Source of the DNA: RYN-230 sp963841695
GTDB lineage: Bacteria; Actinomycetota; Actinomycetes; Streptosporangiales; Streptosporangiaceae
Assembly: GCA_963841695.1 (NCBI GenBank)
Contig: CAWJDQ010000006.1
Location: forward strand, 248,001-312,000
Reading direction: 5' to 3'
DNA length: 64,000 nucleotides
Every line of letters starts with the position of its first letter. The stretch's first letter is position 1. Shown piece after piece: positions 55,555 through 62,983 of this stretch. The position numbers and the translations under genes are program-made. The notes beneath the pieces are model-generated. The model was not told the origin of the DNA. It did not search any database and saw nothing but the letters and a program-made list of their open reading frames with translations.

Positions 55555-56578
55555 GCCCCCGCCCCGCCTGCCGGCCGGACGGCCGCTGCCCCCGCCGCCC
55601 GGCCTACCGGCCGGACGGCCCCTGCCCCCGCCGCCCGGCCTACCGGCCGGACGGCCCCTGCCTCCGCCGCCCGGCCTACCGGCCGGACGGCCCCTGCCTC
55701 CGCCGCCCGGCCTACCGGCCGGACGGCCTAGGATCGGGGCGCATGTCCCGGTGGCCGGCGGCTTCGCGGCCGGGCTGCGCTACGCCGCCGGCGTCGGCGC
55801 CGAGGCGATCCAGGTGTTCGTGTCCAACCCCCGCTCCTGGGCCCGGCCGGCCAGCGACGCGGCGCGGCAGGCCCGCGAGGCGGACGCGATCCGGGACCGG
55901 CTGGCCGGGTCGGGCCTGCCGCTGTTCGTGCACACCCCGTACCTGATCAACGTGGGTTCCGCGGACCCGCTGATCCGCGAGCGCTCCGTGGCCTCGCTGC
56001 GGCACTCGCTGCACCGGGGCGGGGCGATCGGGGCCCGCGGCGTCGTCGTGCACACCGGGTCGGCGGCTGGCGGTGACCGGGACAAGAGCATGCGCTACGC
56101 GCGGGACGGCCTGCTGCCGGTGCTGGACTCGATCCCGGCCGACGGCCCGGACCTGCTGCTGGAGCCGATGGCCGGGCAGGGGCAGCTGCTCTGCACCACG
56201 GTCGCCGACCTGGGGCCCTACCTGGACATGCTCGAGTGGCACCCGCGTGCCGGGGTGTGCCTGGACACCTGCCACGTGTTCTCGGCCGGCCACGACCTGG
56301 CCGCCCCGGGGGGCTCGGACGCGGCGCTGAGCGAGCTGGCCGGCGTGCTGGGCGGGACGGGCCGCCTCCACCTGGTGCACGCCAACGACTCCAAGGACCC
56401 GTGCGGCTCCCACCGGGACCGGCACGAGAACATCGGCGCGGGCCAGATCGGCACCGCACCGTTCGGCGACCTGCTCGGCCACCCCGCGGCGGCCGGCGTT
56501 CCGTTCGTGATCGAGACCCCCGGTCCCCGGGCGGCCCACGCCGCCGACATCGCCACGCTCCAGGCGCTGCGCGGCTGA
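55544..56578 (+). CDS. nfo: Deoxyribonuclease IV (endonuclease IV family) with repeat N-terminus
   Basis: An AP endonuclease of base excision repair. The TIM barrel from residue about 64 has RIGAHVPVAGGFAAGL, zinc-site segments VVVHTGSAAG, LLEPMAGQG, CLDTCHVFSAGHD, LVHANDSKDPCGSHRDRHENIG and FVIETPGP. There is no ATG or GTG near the barrel; the first start is GTG 55544, which overlaps the previous gene by 11 bases and adds about 60 residues, mostly PAGRPLPPPPGL repeats. 344 residues compared with about 280 usually. The enzyme assignment is firm; that the repeats are translated is inferred. Confidence 0.88.
   Translation: MADRPPPRLPAGRPLPPPPGLPAGRPLPPPPGLPAGRPLPPPPGLPAGRPLPPPPGLPAGRPRIGAHVPVAGGFAAGLRYAAGVGAEAIQVFVSNPRSWARPASDAARQAREADAIRDRLAGSGLPLFVHTPYLINVGSADPLIRERSVASLRHSLHRGGAIGARGVVVHTGSAAGGDRDKSMRYARDGLLPVLDSIPADGPDLLLEPMAGQGQLLCTTVADLGPYLDMLEWHPRAGVCLDTCHVFSAGHDLAAPGGSDAALSELAGVLGGTGRLHLVHANDSKDPCGSHRDRHENIGAGQIGTAPFGDLLGHPAAAGVPFVIETPGPRAAHAADIATLQALRG
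55571..55728 (+). repeat. 36-bp tandem repeat, four full units plus one partial
   Basis: Units begin at 55571, 55607, 55643, 55679 and 55715, with the core CCGGCCGGACGGCC followed by CCTGCC(C/T)CCGCCGCCCGGCCTA. They differ by only one or two bases. Each unit equals twelve codons, PAGRPLPPPPGL, in the frame of the endonuclease gene. The near-identity suggests recent expansion. Confidence 0.9.
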
Positions 56579-56601
56579 GCCGCCGGGCCAGTTCCGCAGT
56601 G

Positions 56602-57333
56602 CTACTCCTGGTGGGAGAACCGCTCCTCGTGCCAGGGGTCGGCGGAGTTGTGGTAGCCGCGCTCCTCCCAGAAGCCCCGCCGGTTCTCGGTGAGGTACTC
56701 CACGGCCCGCACCCACTTCACGCTCTTCCAGCCGTACAGGTGGGGCACCACCAGGCGCATCGGGTAGCCGTGCTCCGGGGTGAGCGGCACCCCCGCCACC
56801 GCGGTGGCCAGCAGCGTGCTGGCGGCCGCGAAATCGCCGATGCCGATGTTCGCGCTGTAGCCGTACTCGGCCCACACCATCACGTGGGTGACCGGGCCCG
56901 CCGGGGGCGCCGCGGACAGCACCTCGGCCGCCGCGATGCCCTCCCAGGCGATCCCCGGGACCGTGCACTTGGTCACGCAGTGCAGGTCGGCGGTGACGGC
57001 GATGCGCGGCAGGCGGGTGATCCCGGCCCAGTCCCAGCGGTGCTCCCGGCCAGACTCGGTCGCCCCCATCACCGTGAAGGTCCAGGTGTCCGGGCGGAAC
57101 CTGGGCACCCGGCCGTAGTGCTGGGCGGGCCAGTCCGGCCGGGCCACCTGGCCCGGCGGCAGGGCCCGCGCGGCCTGCAGCCGTCCCGCGCGCCCGGCGA
57201 GCACCTGGCTCACGAGTGACTGCCCCCGTGCCTGCTGACCTAGGGCCTGCTGACCTAGGGCCTGCTGACCTGGGGCCTGCTGATCTGGGGCCTGCTGGCC
57301 CAGCGACATCCGGCCGCCGTCCGGCTGACCCAT
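56602..57333 (-). CDS. Molybdopterin-dependent oxidoreductase, sulfite-oxidase-like
   Basis: A 243-residue single-domain molybdopterin protein. DLHCVTKCT contains the Cys expected to ligate molybdenum. It also has FTVMGATESG, VMVWAEYGYSANI and HGYPMRLVVPHLYGWKSVKWVRAVEYL, typical of the YedY/MsrP-related group. There is no signal peptide; the N-terminus instead has about four five-residue repeats (GQQAL, GQQAP). ATG 57333 follows GGAGGG. Substrate and partner are unknown. Confidence 0.88.
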   Translation of the reverse strand: MGQPDGGRMSLGQQAPDQQAPGQQALGQQALGQQARGQSLVSQVLAGRAGRLQAARALPPGQVARPDWPAQHYGRVPRFRPDTWTFTVMGATESGREHRWDWAGITRLPRIAVTADLHCVTKCTVPGIAWEGIAAAEVLSAAPPAGPVTHVMVWAEYGYSANIGIGDFAAASTLLATAVAGVPLTPEHGYPMRLVVPHLYGWKSVKWVRAVEYLTENRRGFWEERGYHNSADPWHEERFSHQE

Positions 57334-57432
57334 ACGTGCCCTCCTGGCTGCTCCGCGGCTTCTAGGTTCGCATGCGAGCCGATCCCGGCACCCGCCACCC
57401 CCGCCCTCCGCGGATGCGCTAGGCTACCGGTC

Positions 57433-57507
57433 ATGCGTCAGCAGTTTTGGTTCTGGTATGGCTACCGGCCCGGCAATCGGACGGTCGCCCGCCAGACTCT
57501 GCGCTGA
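57433..57507 (+). CDS. Aromatic amino-acid leader peptide of DAHP synthase
   Basis: A 24-codon frame starts MRQQFWFWYGYRPG: Phe, Trp, Phe, Trp, Tyr, Gly, Tyr within seven codons, then ends at TGA 57505-57507. A Rho-independent terminator hairpin follows 20 bases later, and the aroF gene after it. This is the arrangement of ribosome-mediated attenuation: stalling on scarce aromatic codons would prevent terminator formation. The start ATG lies seven bases after TAGGCT (57420-57425), so the message is probably leaderless. Confidence 0.85.
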   Translation: MRQQFWFWYGYRPGNRTVARQTLR

Positions 57508-57526
57508 CGCGAGCGAACCTCCAGGA

Positions 57527-57556
57527 AGCCCCGGGCAGGCAGGCCCGGGGCTTTTT
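57527..57556 (+). terminator. Attenuator terminator before aroF
   Basis: AGCCCCGGGC and GCCCGGGGCT pair perfectly over ten bases with a six-base loop and are followed directly by a T-run. It lies 20 bases after the aromatic leader peptide and 72 bases before aroF, where it can only act as a conditional terminator. Confidence 0.9.
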
Positions 57557-57627
57557 GCATGAACGGCCCCGGACCGCCGCCGGCCCCAGCCGCGGCCACC
57601 GCCGCAGCACCGAGAGAAGAGGACCCA

Positions 57628-58698
57628 ATGGTTGTCGTCATGGCCCCCGAGGCCACGCAGGCGGACGTGGACGGAATCGTCGATGTGGTGCGCGGGGCGG
57701 GCGGTGAGGCGTTCGTCACCCGTGGTGTCTCGCGCACCATCGTCGGCCTGGTCGGTGACGTGGACCAGTTCGGCTCGCTCAACCTGAGGAGCAGGCCCGG
57801 GGTACTCGACGTGGTCCGGATCTCCGTGCCCTACAAGCTGGTCAGCCGGGAGAATCACCCGCACCGGACGGTCGTCGAGGTCGGCGGCGTGCCCATCGGC
57901 CCGGACACGATGACCGTGATCGCCGGGCCGTGCGCGGTGGAGAGCCCGGAGCAGACCCTGACCGCGGCCCGGATGGCCAAGGCGGCGGGGGCCTCGCTGC
58001 TGCGCGGGGGCGCGTTCAAGCCGCGGACCTCGCCCTACGCGTACCAGGGCCTGGGCGAGGAGGGCCTGAAGATCCTGGCCGACGTGCGCGAGCAGACCGG
58101 CCTGCCGGTGGTGACCGAGGTCATCGACCCGCGCAGCGTGGACCTGGTTTCCTCCTACGCGGACATGCTCCAGGTGGGCACCAGGAACATGCAGAACTTC
58201 GCGCTGCTCCAGGCGGTCGGCGAGGCCCGCAAGCCGGTGCTGCTCAAGCGGGGCTTCAGCGCCACCATCGAGGAGTGGCTGATGGCCGCCGAGTACATCG
58301 CGCAGCGCGGCAACCTGGACATCGTGCTGTGCGAGCGGGGCATCCGCACGTTCGAGACCGCCACCCGCAACACGCTGGACATCAGCGCGGTCCCGGTGGC
58401 GCAGCGGCTGAGCCACCTGCCGGTCATCGTCAACCCGTCGCACTCCGGCGGCCGGCGTGACCTGGTGCTGCCGCTGACCCGGGCCGCCATCGCGGTCGGC
58501 GCGGACGGCATCATCGTGGACGTGCACCCAGAGCCCAAGCTGGCGCTGTGCGACGGCGACCAGGCGCTGCTCGACTCCGACATCCGCGAGCTGGCCAGCG
58601 TGGCCGCGCACCTGCCGCCGCTGATGGGCCGCACGCTGACCCCGCCGCGCGACGTCACTCCCCGGGCCGCGAGCGCCGCACCCGCCCCGGTCGGCTGA
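57628..58698 (+). CDS. aroF: 3-deoxy-7-phosphoheptulonate synthase, AroF/type I-beta
   Basis: It joins phosphoenolpyruvate and erythrose-4-phosphate at the entry of the shikimate pathway. An N-terminal ACT-like domain (about 1-90, MVVVMAPEATQADVDGIVDVV) precedes the catalytic barrel with VIAGPCAVESPEQ, RGGAFKPRTSPYAYQGLG, LLKRGFSATIEEW and VNPSHSGGRRDLV. ATG 57628 is chosen because the conserved domain starts there. 356 residues. Control by the upstream aromatic leader and terminator fits its pathway. Confidence 0.95.
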   Translation: MVVVMAPEATQADVDGIVDVVRGAGGEAFVTRGVSRTIVGLVGDVDQFGSLNLRSRPGVLDVVRISVPYKLVSRENHPHRTVVEVGGVPIGPDTMTVIAGPCAVESPEQTLTAARMAKAAGASLLRGGAFKPRTSPYAYQGLGEEGLKILADVREQTGLPVVTEVIDPRSVDLVSSYADMLQVGTRNMQNFALLQAVGEARKPVLLKRGFSATIEEWLMAAEYIAQRGNLDIVLCERGIRTFETATRNTLDISAVPVAQRLSHLPVIVNPSHSGGRRDLVLPLTRAAIAVGADGIIVDVHPEPKLALCDGDQALLDSDIRELASVAAHLPPLMGRTLTPPRDVTPRAASAAPAPVG

Positions 58699-58741
58699 GC
58701 CGCCGGCGGGCTGCGGGCCGGCGCACCCGCCCGTTATTTCT

Positions 58742-58793
58742 CCGCAACGAGGACCAGGCGCGAGGCACCGGCCCCGCCTGGTCCTCGTTGCGG
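58742..58793. terminator. 19-bp perfect inverted repeat between aroF and thiI
   Basis: CCGCAACGAGGACCAGGCG (58742-58760) is repeated in exact inverted orientation at 58775-58793 around a 14-base loop. It is the only notable element between the convergent aroF and thiI stops, so it is probably a two-way terminator. The stem is longer than usual and lacks a T-run on the plus strand. Confidence 0.75.
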
Positions 58794-58805
58794 ATCTTGA
58801 GGTTC

Positions 58806-60161
58806 TCAGGGGTGGCCGGGCCGGTACTCCCGCGCGCTCGCGGCCAGTTCGCCCGCGAGGTCGCCCGCATCCAGCCGCGCCTCGAGCCGGTGCAGGTCCC
58901 CGATCCGCGCCTGGGTCTCGGCCTGGCGCGGGGTCAGCAGCGTGCAGCAGTCCTGGCCGGGCACTTCAGACAGGGCCAGGGTGGCGATCTGGCGGGCCTC
59001 GCGGGTGATCTCGGTCTTGTCGTGGCCGATCAGCGGGCGCAGCACCGGCAGAGACACGGCGTCGTCCAGCGCGGTGAGGTTGCCGAGCGTCTGGCTGCTG
59101 ACCTGGCCGAGGGAGTCGCCGGTGACCAGGGCGGCCGCGCCGAGGCGGCGGGCCAGCACCTCCCCGGTCTTGAGCATCAGCCGGCGCTGCGCCACGATCT
59201 GCAGCCGGCTCGCACCGGAGGCCGCCAGCCGCCGCTGGGCCTGGCCGAACGGGACCACGTACAGCCGTGAATCGCACTGGAACCGGTCCAGCTGGTACAT
59301 CAGCCCGTACGCCTTGAACACCGACTCGGGCCCGGTCAGCGGCAGGCCGGAGAAGTGCAGGAAGTCGCAGCGCAGCCCGCGGCGCATCATCCGGTACGCG
59401 GCGACCGGGGAGTCGATGCCGCCGGACATGAGCACCAGGGCGCGGCCGCTCATCCCGACCGGCAGCCCGCCCTGGCCCGGCGCACCGCCGGTGTGGACGA
59501 ACACCTCACGGTGATCTACCTCGACGCCGATGGTCAGGTCGGGGTGGGAGAGGTTGACCGGGTAGCCGTAGGCCCGCTGGACCCGGGCGCCGATCTCCCG
59601 GGCCAGCTGAGCCGAGGTCAGCGGGAAGCGCTTGTCGCGGCGGCGGGCGCGGACCGCGAACGACCCGGTCCGGCCGGCCGCCATCGCGACCGCCGCGGCG
59701 ATCGCCGTCTCCGGGTCCTTGGCCACCCGGGCGGCCCGGCACACCCGGGCGATGCCCATCACCGAGCCGACCCGCCCGGCCACCCGGTCCATGGCCGCCT
59801 CCGCGGCCGGCCCGGTCACGGGCCCGGGCTGGCCGGCCCCGGGCTGGCCGGGCCCGGGCTGGCTAGCGGGGCGGAGCACCATGACGCCGCGGCGGTTCCC
59901 CAGGCGCACGCCGACGCCGAGGTCACGGACGGCCCGGCGGATGTTCTCCTGCAGGATGCGCTCGAAGTGGTGCCGGTTACCGCCCTTGAGCACGATCTCG
60001 CCCACCTTGAGCAGCACGCACGGCTCGGCGAGGGTCGCCCGGCCCGGGCGGGGAGCGGCGGGGGCGGTGACGGCACTCGCGGCGCCGGTCGTCGCGGTGC
60101 CGGTCGTGGCGGTGCCGGTCGTGGCCGAAGCCGGCTGACCGGCCAGGGGTGTGGCGGCCAT
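58806..60161 (-). CDS. thiI: tRNA 4-thiouridine synthase / sulfurtransferase
   Basis: It adds sulfur to U8 of tRNA and in some bacteria to thiamine precursors. A THUMP domain (about 60-200, LLKVGEIVLKGGNRHHFERIL) precedes the PP-loop domain with ALVLMSGGIDSPVAAYRMMRRG. SEVPGQDCCTLLTPRQ provides the C-terminal Cys region. No rhodanese domain is present, so the thiamine role is doubtful. The first 40 residues are a TATTG-type repeat and a PGQPGAG insert lies in the THUMP part. 451 residues. Confidence 0.93.
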   Translation of the reverse strand: MAATPLAGQPASATTGTATTGTATTGAASAVTAPAAPRPGRATLAEPCVLLKVGEIVLKGGNRHHFERILQENIRRAVRDLGVGVRLGNRRGVMVLRPASQPGPGQPGAGQPGPVTGPAAEAAMDRVAGRVGSVMGIARVCRAARVAKDPETAIAAAVAMAAGRTGSFAVRARRRDKRFPLTSAQLAREIGARVQRAYGYPVNLSHPDLTIGVEVDHREVFVHTGGAPGQGGLPVGMSGRALVLMSGGIDSPVAAYRMMRRGLRCDFLHFSGLPLTGPESVFKAYGLMYQLDRFQCDSRLYVVPFGQAQRRLAASGASRLQIVAQRRLMLKTGEVLARRLGAAALVTGDSLGQVSSQTLGNLTALDDAVSLPVLRPLIGHDKTEITREARQIATLALSEVPGQDCCTLLTPRQAETQARIGDLHRLEARLDAGDLAGELAASAREYRPGHP

Positions 60162-60212
60162 CCCCCTAGTGTGCCAGCATTCCCCTCGCCTGGTCGTTCC
60201 TCCGGCGAGTTA

Positions 60213-60247
60213 AATGTACAGTTTGACCATCGCAACAATGTACAGTT
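60213..60247 (+). promoter_or_regulatory. Direct-repeat operator of the VapBC pair
   Basis: AATGTACAGTT occurs at 60213-60223 and 60237-60247, 24 bases apart, just before the antitoxin ATG at 60254. TGTACA within each copy is itself a palindrome. Phd/VapB antitoxins commonly bind such sites to repress their own operon. Confidence 0.7.
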
Positions 60248-60253
60248 GAGTTC

Positions 60254-60517
60254 ATGGACGTCGCGATCACCGAACTTCGGGCCAATCTCAGTGTCTGGCT
60301 TGACCAAGCGCGTAGCGGTCACGAGATCGTCATCACGGACCGGGGCGTGCCGGTCGCCAGGCTGCTCGGCCTGGACACCACGGCAACGCTGGAGCGGCTG
60401 ACGGCCGAGGGAGTGATCAGCCGGCCCAGATCTGGGCAGCGACCGACTGCAACCGGAAGCTCCCGGCCGCGTCCACGCCGGCCTCTGTCAGACATCGTGA
60501 CCGAAGAGCGGCGCTGA
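60254..60517 (+). CDS. Phd/YefM-family antitoxin (VapB-like)
   Basis: An 87-residue antitoxin. The N-terminal Phd fold is clear: VAITELRANLSVWLDQARSGHEIVITDRGVPVARLLGL. The basic, Arg/Pro-rich C-terminus (PRSGQRPTATGSSRPRPRR) would wrap the toxin. Three bases separate it from the PIN toxin gene. It should both neutralise the toxin and repress the operon via the AATGTACAGTT repeats. Confidence 0.93.
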   Translation: MDVAITELRANLSVWLDQARSGHEIVITDRGVPVARLLGLDTTATLERLTAEGVISRPRSGQRPTATGSSRPRPRRPLSDIVTEERR

Positions 60518-60520
60518 CCA

Positions 60521-60955
60521 GTGCCCCTGGTCTATTTCGATTCCAGCGCCTTCGTCAAGCTGCTCACCGAGGAGCCGGGAAGCGATCTCGCGGCCGAACT
60601 GTGGGACGGATGTGACGCTGCGGTCGCGAGTCGCCTGGCCTACCCTGAGGTCCGCGCCGCACTGGCTTCCGCAGGCCGTAACCACGATCTCACCGAACGC
60701 GAAATTGGCGCCGCAGAGCAGGTGTGGGACGAGTACTGGACAGCTACTCGACACGTCGAGCTCACGGCGGCCGTGGAACAGCACGCCGGCCATCTCGCCC
60801 GATCCCGCGCGCTGCGGGGCGCGGACGCCATACACCTCGCCAGCGCTCTGGCCGTCGGTGACCCCGGGCTGGTCATGGCGGTCTGGGATCGCCGCCTGCA
60901 CGCCGGAGCCCGGTCAGCCAGCCTCCGCGTGGCGCCCGCCGATCTCACCACGTGA
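60521..60955 (+). CDS. PIN-domain toxin (VapC-like)
   Basis: A 144-residue PIN-fold RNase. All acidic active-site positions appear: Asp in VYFDSSAFVK, Glu in AYPEVRAAL, Asp in LRGADAIHLASAL and Asp in AVWDRRLHAG. VapC toxins cleave tRNA or rRNA to halt growth. GTG 60521 follows the antitoxin gene by three bases. The organisation is complete and apparently functional. Confidence 0.93.
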   Translation: MPLVYFDSSAFVKLLTEEPGSDLAAELWDGCDAAVASRLAYPEVRAALASAGRNHDLTEREIGAAEQVWDEYWTATRHVELTAAVEQHAGHLARSRALRGADAIHLASALAVGDPGLVMAVWDRRLHAGARSASLRVAPADLTT

Positions 60956-61054
60956 CCGGCCCGCGCCCGAGGTCACGAGGATCGTTGTCGCCGCCGCAGC
61001 GACAGCCTGAGCGGCTCGCTGACGTGGCTGGTCGGGGGGAGGTACCGTGCGGGG

Positions 61055-61363
61055 ATGACGGTCAAACTCGTGGTTCTGTACACCCAGCCCGATGACCCGG
61101 CCGCGTTCGAGGAGCACTACCTCGGCGTGCACATGCCGCTCGTGGCGGCGGTGCCCGGGGTGCAGCACGCCGAGGCCGGGCGGCTGGTCGCGGCCGCCGA
61201 CGGCGGCGGGCAGACGTTCTACCGGATCGCCGAGCTCTACTTCGCCGACCAGGGGGCGATGGGCACCGCGCTCGGGTCACCGGAGGGCCAGGCCACCGCG
61301 GCCGACTACCAGAAGATCACGCCGCCCGGGTCGCGGATGTTCGTGCAGGTGCTCGACGACTGA
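61055..61363 (+). CDS. EthD domain-containing protein
   Basis: A 102-residue ferredoxin-like dimeric alpha/beta-barrel protein with the EthD pattern KLVVLYTQPDDPAAFEEHYLGVHMPLV. EthD proteins accompany various degradation or polyketide pathways without a settled reaction. ATG 61055 lies six bases after TACCGT (61043-61048), consistent with a leaderless message, and GGAGG lies further upstream. The GNAT gene follows by seven bases. Confidence 0.85.
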   Translation: MTVKLVVLYTQPDDPAAFEEHYLGVHMPLVAAVPGVQHAEAGRLVAAADGGGQTFYRIAELYFADQGAMGTALGSPEGQATAADYQKITPPGSRMFVQVLDD

Positions 61364-61370
61364 CCGGGGC

Positions 61371-62264
61371 ATGGGCGCGAGCTCGGTCCGCCCGGCGGTC
61401 CCGGGCGATTTCCCGGCCATCGCGAAGGTCGCGGTGGCCACCGGCCAGGACGAGGAATGGGCCGGGTCGGATCCCGCCTACCTGGCGTACCTGCTGGAGC
61501 ACGCCACGTTGCTGGTCGCGGAGCGGGAGGGTTCCGTGACCGGGTTCGGCGCGACCCGGCTGATTGGCGACGGGCCGGCCGCGGTCAGCATGCTGTGCGA
61601 CCTGTTCGTCCACCCGGGGACGCACGGGCGGGGCTGCGGCCGGGCGATCCTGAGTCAGTTGTGGCCCGGCGGGGCCGCCCGGGGCGGGACGGCGGCCGGC
61701 CGGGATGCCCCGGGCCTGCCGCGCCGGATGACGTTCAGCAGCCAGCACGCGCACGCGCTGCCCCTGTACACGCGGTTCGGCCTGGACGCGTGGTGGCCGC
61801 TGCTCTACCTGGCCGGCGACGTGGCCGCGGTGCCGGTCCCGGACGGCTGGACGGTGACGCCGGCCAGCGTGGCCGAGGTGGCCGCGGCGGAGCAGGGCTG
61901 GACCGGGGTGGACCGGTCCGCCGATCACCGGGCCTGGGCCGCCCGGCCGCACGGCCAGCCGGTGCGGGCCTTCCGGCATGGCGAGCTGGCCGCGGCGGGC
62001 ACGGCCGCCGGGCACGGGGCAGAATACGGACTGGTCCACCTGGCGACCGCGCCGGAGGCGCCGGCCGGGGACGCGGTCCTGGCCGTGCTGGCCAGCCTGG
62101 CGGCCCCGGGCGGGCGGGCCCGGGTCTGCCTGCCCGGGCCGCACCCCGCGGTGCGCCTGCTGTTCGCGGCCGGCTGGCGGCACGAGGACAGTGACCTGTT
62201 CATGGCGTCCGACCCGGGCCTGCTCGACCCGCGGCGGGCCGTGCCCGACCCGGGCGGCGCCTGA
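61371..62264 (+). CDS. GNAT family acetyltransferase, two-domain
   Basis: A 297-residue protein. The first half is a GNAT domain (SSVRPAVPGDFPAIAKVAV, LFVHPGTHGRGCGRAILSQL, YTRFGLDAWWPLLYLAG) with the acetyl-CoA loop HGRGCG. The second half resembles a second, degenerate GNAT-like domain. It follows the EthD gene closely and is probably co-transcribed. Substrate unknown. Confidence 0.8.
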   Translation: MGASSVRPAVPGDFPAIAKVAVATGQDEEWAGSDPAYLAYLLEHATLLVAEREGSVTGFGATRLIGDGPAAVSMLCDLFVHPGTHGRGCGRAILSQLWPGGAARGGTAAGRDAPGLPRRMTFSSQHAHALPLYTRFGLDAWWPLLYLAGDVAAVPVPDGWTVTPASVAEVAAAEQGWTGVDRSADHRAWAARPHGQPVRAFRHGELAAAGTAAGHGAEYGLVHLATAPEAPAGDAVLAVLASLAAPGGRARVCLPGPHPAVRLLFAAGWRHEDSDLFMASDPGLLDPRRAVPDPGGA

Positions 62265-62385
62265 CCCGGGCCTACCGGCCAGGCCACGCCTCAACCCGGA
62301 CGGCACCCCGATCCGGGCGGTGCGCACGGGTCCGGGTGAGACTCACCACCCCAGTCCGATCTGCCGGGATGGCCGGGCTGATGCC

Positions 62386-62595
62386 ATGATGCTCTGTGTG
62401 GATAAGAAGATGTTCCACGACTCGCTGCGGGACCCCGGATTCGGGCCGCCCCCGGCCGCCGCTACCGACGGCGGCCGGGACTACGCGCGCTACCCGCACG
62501 ACGGCCCGGTGCCCGCCCATGACCAGCGCCGCCGCGAGGTCCTGCTGCGGGTCGTGCGGATCAGCGGCACCCTGAACCAGCGCCTGGCCCTATGA
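62386..62595 (+). CDS. Small protein upstream of Fic/Doc-like gene, putative antitoxin
   Basis: A 69-residue protein that I do not recognise as a named antitoxin family. It has a glycine/proline-rich middle and an Arg-rich C-terminal helix (HDQRRREVLLRVVRISGTLNQRLAL). Its stop overlaps the Fic/Doc start as ATGA, the usual arrangement of an antitoxin with its toxin. ATG 62386, 62389 and GTG 62398 are all possible starts. Confidence 0.6.
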   Translation: MMLCVDKKMFHDSLRDPGFGPPPAAATDGGRDYARYPHDGPVPAHDQRRREVLLRVVRISGTLNQRLAL

Positions 62596-62969
62596 CCGAG
62601 TTCCTGAGTGTCGACGACGCGCTGGAGGTGGCGCGGCTCGTCACCGGGGAGGCGCCCCGGGTCCGTGACTTCGCGGATCTGCACGCCGCGCTGACCCGGC
62701 CGCAGCAGACCCGGGACGGCCGGGAGGTGTTCCCGGCCATCTGGGACAAGGCGGCCGCGCTGATGGAGTCGCTCGGCCACAGCTACGCGCTGGTGGACGG
62801 GAACAAGCGGCTCACCTGGAACGCGACCTGGTTCTTCCTCGGCGTGAACGGTCACCCGCTGGCCGAGCCGCTCGACGAGGAAGCCGCGTTCCAGTTCATG
62901 TACGACCTGGTCCGGGGCAGGCTGACGGGCCGGGCCGTCGCGGACCGGCTGCAGAAGTTCGCCGCGTAG
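62592..62969 (+). CDS. Fic/Doc-family (death-on-curing-like) protein with altered catalytic motif
   Basis: A 125-residue Doc-like protein. The Fic loop reads SYALVDGNKRLTW; in Doc/Fic relatives the corresponding stretch is HxxxDGNKR, so the catalytic His appears to be Tyr here, with the phosphate-binding DGNKR kept. Active Fic proteins transfer AMP or, in Doc, phosphate to EF-Tu. With His missing the enzyme may be inactive or chemically different. Coupled to the small upstream gene by ATGA. Confidence 0.85.
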   Translation: MTEFLSVDDALEVARLVTGEAPRVRDFADLHAALTRPQQTRDGREVFPAIWDKAAALMESLGHSYALVDGNKRLTWNATWFFLGVNGHPLAEPLDEEAAFQFMYDLVRGRLTGRAVADRLQKFAA

Positions 62970-62983
62970 CGGTCGCCCCCGGG

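Noticed and set aside
55571..55728. Regular 36-bp repeats as a possible CRISPR array
   Set aside because: Units are directly adjacent without unique spacers and encode a repeated peptide in the frame of the next gene; no cas genes are near.
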